From Linnemannia schmuckeri (Eukaryota; Mortierellomycota; Mortierellomycetes; Mortierellales; Mortierellaceae): a stretch of DNA of 64,000 nt. Under the pieces are notes generated by a model. It saw only the letters and a program-made list of their open reading frames with translations. It had not been told where the DNA came from and searched no databases. The position numbers were made by a program, and so were the translations under genes. The stretch covers positions 806,001-870,000 of the forward strand of contig JANATG010000008.1 of assembly GCA_029449235.1 (NCBI GenBank), read 5' to 3'. Each line of letters begins with the position of its first letter. Position 1 is the stretch's first letter. Positions 1 through 9,272 of this stretch are shown one piece after another.

Positions 1-593
1 TCCAAAACACAATCGAATTCTTACCCGCAGAACTGAGCAAAGAAGGTCTTGCGGACAACCCAGTAGACAGGAGGGGTCAAGTGAACCATCTCGGCAAGGT
101 GAATGATCTTGGGGGCCAAATCAACCAACAGGCTGAACGTGCATAGCTTGTAAACAAGCATCGACAATAGAAGATCCGAGGTAGACTTTTTTTCAACACC
201 AATACGATTGTGCTCGTCCTTAAGGTCCTGGACAACGTTGCCTCCAGTCAGACCAGAGCTGCTGCTGGGTTCGTTTGCTTCCATTTGAGGTGCCTTAGTG
301 AGCTGGTTGAGAAGAGTTGCAGAGGTAGCCAGGGCAACGGTGCCTCCAATTGCGGTCTTGGTCCAAAAAGACGACGGTGAAGCCTTGACAGCTTGGGACG
401 TGGCAGAAAAGGAAGTGGAAGAGTAAAAACGCGGGAGGGAAGGAGAAGAGAGGCGGGTGTGTCCTCGAGAGTGGGGGATAAAAGATTTCAGGGGGGAGGA
501 TGACCACTGACGAGCGGCGGCGGATGGGGAGGAGGCCCAAAAGCCATTGAGACCGTGCAGTGGGCGGACGGAGGCAAGAATACGAGAGGCCAT
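1..593 (-). CDS. PUT1: Proline dehydrogenase (mitochondrial), first exon only; runs off left edge
   Basis: Oxidises proline to pyrroline-5-carboxylate, the first step of proline catabolism, at the mitochondrial inner membrane with FAD. Only exon 1 (25..593, 189 codons plus 2 nt) lies in the window. It starts at the ATG at 593 and ends at a clean GTAAGA donor at 24. The first ~60 residues are rich in Ser, Arg and Ala with almost no acidic residues, as in a mitochondrial presequence. A Ser/Thr linker follows. The last ~45 residues (short motifs YKLCTFSLLVDLAPK and RKTFFAQFCG) match the opening of the fungal PRODH domain, where the strand leading to the FAD-binding barrel begins. The barrel and its active site are outside the window, so activity cannot be judged. 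The identification rests on recognised family sequence; the domain start is distinctive. Confidence 0.8.
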
Positions 594-1162
594 TGATAAA
601 GTAACTTAGTTAATTGCGTGTAGATGAGCGAGGTAATGAGAAGTGAATGAGTGAATGAATGAATCAAAAGGATCAAGGGCAGAGATCAAACGTGAGTGAT
701 CAGGAGTTGTAAAGGAGGAAGAAGGGTAAAGGTGGAGAAGGAAGGCGAGGACGAGACTGTGAGAAAGTAGAACAAAAATGGTAAGTGGGAAAACGAAAAG
801 AAGGGGGAGAGAAGGAAAGGGGGAAAAGTAACACAGTGTACGGGTGATATTTATGCGATTTCGATTTCGCCCAGTAGCCCGGCTAGAATGAACTTAGTTG
901 ATGACTTTTTGCTCAGAAGAAAAAAGAAGCGACAAAAGAAAGCACCATACAGTCAGAAGCGGGCCATGAATCTTGCTCTCACCCGTCATATGCTTTGTTC
1001 GTAAATCTGATCTAGAATACAAAGCTCTCTCCCTGTCTCGATCTTCCTTCGTTTCACACCTTCTACTCTTGTCTCTTGTCTCTTGCCTCTTGTCAAAGTC
1101 ACACCAAAGTTCGCTGTGCACATATTTACGTAACTAGTTTTTAGTATATGAAAAAGGAGGAA
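594..1162. other. Intergenic, upstream of PUT1
   Basis: Purine-rich on the plus strand near the PUT1 start (many GAAGG and GGAGAA runs). It should hold the PUT1 promoter and the 3' end of the Sos7-like gene. No convincing ORF, RNA gene or terminator was seen. Confidence 0.6.
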
Positions 1163-2981
1163 CTATGGGTGTGCCTTCATGACTCGGTCAAGAGTCTCGG
1201 CTACTAGGAACGAGATATCATTCCTAGTCTTGGCAGTCTGGATCACATCTTTCACATCACATCCTGCATTCTCTACGGTGACCAACATCAATCGCCCACT
1301 TCTTGGATGCAGTTTCATCGACAGCTGCAGGAACACTGCTTTCCGTCCATTCTTGCCCACCTGCGTCGTCCTCGCCTTGGATGGATCCACACTATGAAGC
1401 GTCGATGATCCAGGCAAAACCTTGTACTTCAGCACTAGCACGTTCGACTCTTCCAGATACTGTGCCGACTCTAGTCCAACAGCATCCTGGTACAGTTCTG
1501 TCGCCTCTAAACATTCCTTGTAGGCGCTCTCAAGTTCTGGCCGACGTAGAGCACTCATCAAGATCGCCTCCTTGGCTTGAAGCTCTACTTGATTCCGCTG
1601 CACCGTCAGTTTTTGGTTGCTCTCTTTTAGTCTACTCTCCTGCCATTTCAGCTCTTCTATTTCTGCCGTAAGCTCATCCGATCTCTGGTGGAGGTTGTGT
1701 AACTCTTGTGTCTATTTAAATGGTAAGCATTTTTGAAGTTAAGGACTGTAAGTCAATGGCTACTGCCTTTGCAGTACAAAAAGCAATTGACAGAGCCTAT
1801 TACCTGTTTTGCCAGAACTTGTTGTGTATACTCTGGTGTCATGCCCTGTAGAGAAAGGGCGATAAAAGGTGGAAAAGGAGTGGTAAGTACTCCTTATGGT
1901 TGTGGCGACGTATGTCTATTGACTCACACTGTTTGTCTACCGACGAAGTTCTTACCGTAAAATTGTCGTCTGCCTTTTTTAATTCTGCATAGTTGTTCTC
2001 CATATAGTCCATCTCCTGCAGCATCGATCTCAGCTCCGTGATAGTTTTGTGCAGCCCATCATAATCTAAAAGTACAATAATGACATTAATACGAGGACTG
2101 CCAGCACCGCGTCCCACGATCAACATGGCAAAGCATAAGCAGATCTCAATCCTCCTTACCTCGACATGCGACTTCTGCAACCTCGCCAATCTCTGTCTGG
2201 ATCTGACTCACGACCTGCTCTCTCTCCTCCAGTCTCCTCCTCAGGTTTGCCGCCTTCGATTCTATCAATCGGCGAACAAAATAGCAGAGGTAAATAATCT
2301 TGATTTTTCCTGTTATCACATTCACAAGGCCTTTCAAAACTTAAACAACACAGCGGAGGTAACTAGGAAAGAGAGGCGTTCCATACCAAGTTTTTGGTTA
2401 CTGTCGAGTGTAATGTTGATGGGTATATCCTCATCGATGGCCCTCAAAAACTTTTCCTTTGAAGTCTGTTCCGTGAATGAAATCGCCAACTTGTTGAAAT
2501 GTTCCTATACAAGTTTCAAACAATAACAAGAAAATATCGCCTCAGATTAGTCTCTTTTTTTGCGTGCGCAGTCCTCCTGTGTTCGTGCCTTGCGTCAATA
2601 ATCAATGCCGTCTTATCAGAGCTGTAGCCATGCATAGTACCTTGTAGTGCAAAAGGTCGCCTTCAAGTCGGGTAAGCGCCAAAGCCGCACCGCCCGAGAC
2701 CGCTTCCAGTTTGTCTAGTTGGTTCTGGAGCATAAACTCTTCCTGAAATGCGTGAATGTATAATCTTCCATGCTTGAACTCGCTCTTGAGTCTAAAAGAG
2801 CGCCACCAAAAGTGAACAAAGGTATAGAGGCAAGTTGTCAGAGAGATGTGTTCCTTGTTTGTCTATGCTACCGATGGTTGTATCCTCTGCTGTGGAGTCA
2901 AGATTACGGTGAACAGAGGAGGTCAATGAAAACATACGCGTCACAGATTTCGATTGATCGCTTTGTCGCTTCTGGATCCAT
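1163..2981 (-). CDS. Coiled-coil kinetochore-like protein (Sos7 type)
   Basis: Probable kinetochore protein related to fission-yeast Sos7, a partner of the KNL1/Spc7 complex. Exons by phase: 1163..1711, 1804..1845, 1956..2065, 2160..2261, 2387..2504, 2641..2742, and a first exon from the ATG at 2981. Exon 2 onwards joins perfectly in frame. Most of the middle is heptad-rich coiled coil (LRRRLEEREQ and ELTAEIEELK regions). The segment TSKEKFLRAIDED resembles the conserved Sos7 block. The last ~100 residues look like a small alpha/beta domain ending in a conserved-looking NDISFLV stretch. Total is about 350 aa, somewhat longer than yeast Sos7. The join from exon 1 to exon 2 is out of phase unless a short micro-exon is used, so the N-terminus is uncertain. 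Other coiled-coil kinetochore subunits (Kre28/Zwint, Spc25) are alternatives. Confidence 0.5.
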
Positions 2982-3152
2982 GGTTTATCTTTGTCGTTGT
3001 TGGTAGTTGTTGATGAGTAATAATGGTTGATGGATGATAAAGAACCTCATGCGTTTTTATATTTTATTTTTGGTTTCTTCAAGAAAATAATTCGTGACTG
3101 GCTGAATGAGAGAGGGCCAAGCACAAAGGCACAAAATTAAGTCTGCTACTGG

Positions 3153-5398
3153 CTAGCTCTTGACAAGGACCTCGTGGGCATGTCGAGCAGTACTGGCGTG
3201 AAGAGCAGTTACACCAGCGTGGTGAGGCGTCAACAACAGCTTGTGTGCAGGATGGTTCAATCGAATGTTGCGGTGGATCGCATTGTCGATCAGGTCCCGG
3301 AGAAACCCAGGAGGAGACACATCCGACATCAAGAGGATATTTGCCAACGATGACGAGTCTACCAGATAAAGACAGGGTTCAAAATAAAACAATCTTATTA
3401 GATCAAATATGCATAGGGCATGAGAACACGAAAAGATGCGCATTAACGTCTTTAATCAAAGAAAGTACCTTTCTCAAACGAGAGGCCACAGTTGGCGTTG
3501 ACTTCGAGCACAATTGGCTCGCACCTGTCCATCTCAACCGTACGAATATCAACTATATGACATGAGACGAAAAAGGGCGAGTGTTAACGATACATTCCAT
3601 TAGCACAACAAGAGAAAAAGACATCCTCAAGGACCCGGAACCCCGTTTTCACATAGTTGAAAAAAATAAAAAGCTTACCTCGTCCGTAGCCGTTTCCATC
3701 GAGGGCAAGATAGGCATCCTTGGCAATCTGCTGTAGGTGGTCCTGCCACGCTCCATTGGCCATCTGGTACTTGCAAAAGTCTTCGTTGCCCGAACCTCCC
3801 TCCAAATCATATCCATCCCAGTATTGATCAAAGGCAAGAAGGCGCTCAAATTTGCCCAGCTTTGGGTCAAAGGCACGCTCAGCAACAGGGTAGACACGAA
3901 TACCCCAGTCCTTGTCACCGATGACCAAGGCAGTGAACTCGCGTCCAGCAAGGTACTTCTCAACAAAGACAGTAGGGGTCTCGATGTCAATCTCCATCTT
4001 TTGCTCTTTCTTGAGCACCTTGGCATTCCGCTGATCCTGCTCTTTCTTCTGCTCTTCTGTATGCTCTGTCAGGACCTGGTCTAAAAGCTTGGTTCCAGAC
4101 TTGCTGGCATTGAGTGACAGGTTTACCTGCTCCAACAACTCTTCTGGTGTGTGGACAACAGACTTCATCGAGATGTTGATGGACGCGTAGGAAATCGAAG
4201 GCTTGACAATCATGGGGAAACCGATCTCCTTGATAATGTTGTCGAGATCGGCCATCCTGGGTGGGTCAATAAACTCTTCAAAGGAGGAGGTCGGAACATT
4301 AGCCTTTTGCAATTCCCGCTTAAGAATTGGCTTTGAGCTAGATATGATGTAGAACGCTATTCACCACCAGAAATATGAGTATGAGAGAACAAGAGATAAA
4401 GGTGTGGTATACATACAGGGTCAGCCACAAGAGCCCACCTTCGGCTTATGTGCAATGCAATGCACCTCCTTTTTTCTGCACTTTCCCCACCGTACTCTTA
4501 TCGTTCTTTTTTTTTTGTCGCCCCTCTTCGCCTTTTTGGTTCTCCTTGCAAGATGGTTCTCTTCTCTTCATCCTTTTACTTTCTCTTTGTCCTACTTTTG
4601 TTTGACAGTTCATTCATTTGTTGTGCCATTCCTTCCCTAATCCAATCACACCCCACGAAAATAAAGAGAAGTCATATTCCGCCTTACCAGAGTCTGAGCC
4701 AGTGAATGGGATCTTGCGCTTCTCCAGTTCATGGATCATCGAGACGCCAGGATAGCCATCCAGTTCTACAAAAAAAAACAAAAAAAGGTTTTTTTGTTAG
4801 TCCAGTTTGTCAATCAAAACAATAAATCACGCAGAGTAAGGTTGAGTCAGTTGGCGAATGTTGTACATGATTCCGGAACAATGACAGTTTTTTGTCCTCC
4901 CTCCACTCTTTCCACTCCCTCCTTATGTACAGTACACATCGGCAAATTAAGAAAATGGCGCACATGCCCAACAAAAAATAGAAAAAAAAGACGAAAACAC
5001 TCCTTCCCTTCTCCTATCCACCGTTGTTTTTCTGTCTTACCTGTACCATCACAGAGCTGAAAGACAACCAACTCCTGACTGCGATCATTATAGGTCTTCA
5101 TCTCCTTCAAAAGCGCATCCGAGACTTCAACAATGGTCCTCAGCGAGACCGGGACGACTTCGATATCTGTGAAATCAGCCTTGACGAGCTGATTCCGCAA
5201 ATCCTCTATGGACCTGGTTCTGTCGCACTCGTTGCAGAGCGTGATTGGGTCTGTTGGGTCGCTCTGCAGAGCGCGGTCATGCTCGTCCTCTGCCTGCTGG
5301 GCGTTTGTGAGAGCAGCCGGGTTGTTGCTTGAGAGACGGCGGTGACCTTGGAGGGGTCGAAGGATACGAATCGCTGCGAGAGGGACAGATGAAGGCAT
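3153..5398 (-). CDS. ATP-grasp protein, D-alanine-D-alanine ligase fold
   Basis: Predicted carboxylate-amine/thiol ligase of the ATP-grasp superfamily; the substrate is unknown. Five exons join in frame: complement(3153..3358, 3469..3552, 3679..4356, 4688..4765, 5041..5398), giving 467 aa. The third exon starts at 4356 rather than at the nearer AG at 4338, because only that choice keeps the frame and restores the FYIISSSKP segment expected before the ATP-grasp lid. The fold is Ddl-like: an N-terminal Rossmann-like half, a central block IGFPMIVKPS (ATP-binding Lys), VEKYLAGREF (acidic hinge), and the C-terminal LEVNANCGLS motif with the Glu and Asn that bind Mg-ATP. An acidic/basic insert (EEQKKEQDQRN) sits mid-domain. 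A fungal peptidoglycan role is unlikely. Family assignment is firm; the reaction is not known. Confidence 0.75.
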
Positions 5399-6289
5399 CG
5401 TGTTGTAAAGTTCGTGTAAGTGTATTGTGGAGGTGGCTGCGAGATATTTTTTTTAGTCTTAGCGCGAAAATGGGAACGCTAAAAAAGAAAGTGAATGGGG
5501 AACGAGGAATAAGCGTACAACGAGAAGTGAATGGAGAGGGTAAAAAAAAGAGTGTAAGAAAGAAGCGAAAGAGAGGAACGAAGAGAGCGGTGTGAAGGAG
5601 AGAAAAGAAAAGGGAGCAGTGGAAAAAAGTAGAGGTGCTGAGAAAGAGAGTTGAATGAGAAAAAAATCAAAAGGACAACAATTTTCGCGCCTTTATTAGA
5701 GATTTTGGGTGGACTTGCAGGAATGAAGATCACGCTTGTGATCTATTCATTTGTTCACACTGACCACAAAAGCACAAAGGGGGAATGATCTCGTTTCCAT
5801 CGGCCTGTGCGTGTCTGCATAGAGTACTGGTACATGTGCACGATTCGTGGGACTGTCAAAATGAACCAGGCTCATCCTTTTCTTTTTTTTCGGCTTGGCC
5901 TCCCTTGGCTTTTCATGAAACAAATAGCCATTGATTGGCCAACCGACCTGAACACATGTAATCCACATTGCAACCAACCCCATCTTAATGCAACACATCT
6001 CTTTGGATTCGCATTATCGTCCTTCCATTTGGTAACCATCGATCGTTGCCGAATCATTCAGATCGCTCTACAAATATCAAAATAACCTGGTACTCACCGC
6101 GGGTCCATGACCCCCACTATCGCTTAAGTGTCAGATTATGATCGCCATTTTTTTTTTAAAAATCAAAGTCGTCACCTCTGTGCTTTGTAGTTCTTCTTTC
6201 CTCTTACTCTCCTTCATTCACTCATTCACTCATTCCTTCAACACCTCACCCATTGCTAATCCTCGCCTCTATTAACACGCATTTTAACC
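5399..6289. other. Divergent intergenic region
   Basis: Separates the minus-strand ATP-grasp gene from the plus-strand choline kinase pseudogene and so would hold both promoters. A-rich and G-rich purine tracts flank 5,470-5,660. The last 100 bp before 6290 is a pyrimidine-rich leader with three copies of an ATTCACTC-like word. No gene was seen. Confidence 0.5.
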
Positions 6290-8403
6290 ATGCCAATCCG
6301 TGCTCATCACAACCCCACAGCTGGCTCTGGTCAACACAAAGACAGTAAACCGACTCCACCTTCAGATACCGATCTGCACGAGAGCGACAATCCATACAGT
6401 GACAACAATAGTGAACTCAGCAATAATGAGGACGACAACTCGTTGCAAGTCGATACATCCTGGCAACAGCAGCCTGTTCGTCTCCCAGCATACACCCCTT
6501 CCTCTGCCGCCAAAGAGACTGGACAGGACTCACCACCTATTACCCCTATTGATGACCCCATCTACCTTGCGGGCTCTGACAAGCATTTTGGCTTCTCCTC
6601 CAGATAATCAAGGGTCTCGTCCATCTTTCCCTGGCGAAAGCACAAGCCCGCTGTTGCTCACCAGTATGCTCCTCACCGACCTCCGTTACCGAAGCGGTCA
6701 AGTCTCGTAGGTCTCAAAGTCATGCCTGTCGCTAGCGCAGATCCTCTCAAACATATGGATCATGAAGAACTGGATCTCCTGTAAACCATATTTTCTTGTT
6801 TTATATCCAACCATGACTCCCTTCTTTTATTGTTTGTTGTTGCCTCTTGCTTTACCCAACTCAACCCTTGACTATGGAAACTCTAAATTAACTCCTTTCC
6901 AATCGCTTTTCTTTCCTCATTCAATATTTACTGCAGTGCTTTGAAGGGGGACCAGCTGTCCAAGCGAGTCCTGGAGCTGTTACATCTCATGGATGTGGAA
7001 GACTGGCCAGAGGTACAGGATTATCACCAACTCAAGCTGGACCGTCTGGATGCACTCTTTTCACGTGAGAAGGAGCTACAGTGGCTAAAGAACCTGTCTA
7101 CCATGGATATCGGACCATCCTCCTAGGAATCTTTAAGAACGGCCGGTTTGAGCAATATGTCGAATCAACCACGTTGACCAAGGACGACATTCGGAACCCA
7201 AGGACGTCGCGACATATCGCTCATCGCATGTGCGAGCTCCACAACATTGTTAACATCTTTCCACCTCCCGAAGGAACCATCCCGCAGTCGCAGGAAAATA
7301 TTGCTCGATGGATCCCTCTTGCCAAGAACGCCACAGAGGAGATCTGTGCCAAGGACCCATCCAAGAGGGCGGTGATTGATGAGTTTAACTTTAGCAAGCT
7401 AATAACAGAGATCGAGGAGGTCCACAAGGAGCTCATCTCTGTCCATTCTCCCATTGTCTTTGCCCACAATGACGTAAGTGCCTGCGTCTGGGTTGTGCAT
7501 CTTCTTCTTGTATAGACTGATCCGATTCCTTGGATGAAAATACTCTTATCAATTTCAATCATACTTATTATCTACTTAGGCAAACATCCTGAAATCTCTG
7601 GACGAAGACGGGGAATTGGTGGTGATTGACTTTGAGTATGCAGGCTACAACACTCGTGGATTCGATATCGGAAACCACTTTTGCGAGTGGACAGCGGATT
7701 ATCATTCGGAACGTCCCTCGATCATCCACCATGAAAAGTACCCGACAAAGGCCGAGCAGCTCAACTTCCTGGAGGCCTACATGGAGGCGGAGATTGCGAT
7801 GTGCGGATACCATCTGACCGCGATTAACCTAGCTCAATATACGAAACACTGTCGTCGTCGGTCGGTCACCCAGGCCATCGTTCATGGGCTGAATAATGCC
7901 GCCCTGTCTGCTATCAATGCTAAGAAGTCACTTACAAAGAGTCCTTCTGCCGAGCTCAGGAAGGAGGATGTTTCCACAGCTGCAAACTCCAATGAGCAAC
8001 AGATCAATCTCAACAACTCAAAGGAGCCGACTACGTCCAACACACCTTTGACACGTACATCCACTAGCTCGTCCAAGATATCAGACGCCAAGGGAAAGGG
8101 TAATAGTGCGATCGAGAACGAGATTGTGAACCCCATCAAGAAGGGTCAAACTGGCAATGGAGTTGGCGGTGTGTCGAAGGCAGGGATTCTGGACAGTATG
8201 TATAAGGAGGTCAACAAGTTTGCTTTGACGTCTCATGTCATATGGGGATTGTGGGTCTGATCCAGGCTACCCAGAGTAAGATCGAGTTTGACTACTTGAG
8301 TGCTCGTTGCAGCGACTCTGTGAGTTTAGACGTCGCCATGAAGAGCTTATGTCTTTGTGGGTCACTGCAAGAACCTCTACAAAAATAAATCTAGTCTCAT
8401 GAC
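6290..8403 (+). pseudogene. Choline/ethanolamine kinase pseudogene
   Basis: Clear relative of choline/ethanolamine kinase, which phosphorylates choline or ethanolamine in the Kennedy pathway. Brenner-type catalytic motif HND (exon end 7474) continues after an intron into ANIL, followed by VVIDFEYAGYN and the GNHFCEW block. Introns are at 6781..6936 and 7475..7580. The frame is broken repeatedly. An in-frame TAA lies at 6605-6607, with coding sense resuming directly after it. The N-lobe segment with the nucleotide loop and ATP-contacting residues is missing between LKLDRL and DALFSREKEL (near 7060). Single-base losses occur near 7120, near 8254 and near 8297, after each of which the expected frame resumes. 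The restored-frame stop would be at 8401-8403. All three single-base losses shorten C or G runs, so some could be assembly errors; the deletion and the nonsense codon cannot be explained that way. Confidence 0.8.
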
Positions 8404-8970
8404 CATGCCCATCTCTGAACAACGCTTGGGCTCAAAGACAACGAGTCAGAGGGTGTAAGCGGTGGCAAGACTTGATACATAGAAGAGAACAATGAACAAA
8501 GAGGAAAGAACAGGAGATTGAGAGATATGGTCGTCAGGACTACATTTCTGAATTGAGCGATCGTAAATAGGACAAAACTGTATCAGTCTCACCCTTCTCA
8601 GACATGACTGATCTTAACGAAAATGGAGAGAATTGGACTCGATTCCCAGAGAGGGAGCTTGAGAAACGGGATAACACATCCAAGGAAGGGCAACAGACAC
8701 GCGAAATGATCCAATTCCAATAAGAGGCCAGAGGTGGCGACAATAAATAATAATACAGGCCTTTATAGTCTTGTATTGGGATTTGAAAAACAATTTAGAT
8801 CTCTTGACGAGGAAGAGGAACAATTGGAGAGAAAGTCTGGGAAGACCTGGAGTAAAAAAGTGGAGCTAAACACCTCCAGGGTAAACGAGGAACAATGGGA
8901 AGGCAAGCCTGGGAAGGCATGGTGTAAAAAGTGGTGCTAAACTTCTAAGGACATCGTTGTAAGGATGCTA
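8404..8970. other. Gene-poor stretch with a direct repeat
   Basis: Lies between the dead kinase and the Helitron. Apart from the imperfect 72-bp direct repeat at 8815..8957 there is no feature I can support. Short ORFs here have no recognisable content. Confidence 0.5.
8815..8957. repeat. Imperfect 72-bp tandem duplication
   Basis: Two diverged copies in tandem, 8815..8886 and 8887..8957. Both begin GAGGAACAAT, share the words CTGGGAAG, TGGTGTAAAAA/TGGAGTAAAAAA and GCTAAAC, and end near CTCCAGG or TTCTAAGG. A weaker trace of the unit continues to about 8975. It is not protein coding as far as I can tell. Confidence 0.6.
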
Positions 8971-9138
8971 CTAAACCAAAATATGAGCAAGACACTCTGC
9001 TCTAAGATCGGCCTTGCTCTTCTCCCTGCAATAGTCGCTACCGTCATAACATCCAGTCCAATAGGTTACACTGTGACTATCAAGCCAAGTCTCTTGAAAG
9101 TCGTAAGTACCCCAGTCCTGGCCATCAAATGCAGCTGA
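8971..9138 (-). CDS. Possible orphan last exon (Cys/aromatic-rich, 55 aa)
   Basis: On the minus strand a TAG acceptor at 9139-9141 is followed by a fully open 55-codon stretch ending in TAG at 8971-8973. It contains three Cys and four Trp (for example QDWGTYDFQETW and TGCYDGSDYC), a composition typical of small secreted proteins. No start codon or upstream exon is visible, because the preceding sequence belongs to the Helitron fragment. It may be the tail of a host gene cut by the element, or chance. The opposite strand also has a spliceable ORF here, so this call is weak. Confidence 0.25.
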   Translation of the reverse strand, partial: SAAFDGQDWGTYDFQETWLDSHSVTYWTGCYDGSDYCREKSKADLRAECLAHILV

Positions 9139-9272
9139 CTACTGATTGCTAAGTCTTTGCTTGTCGAACCCGTCTCGGCTGTTCTTGATGGTCATGTGCT
9201 TTGGCGCGAAGAAGTTTTTCTTCTCCCTGAAAAAGACGCGCTTGTCATGACCAATAATCACAACACTGAGAT

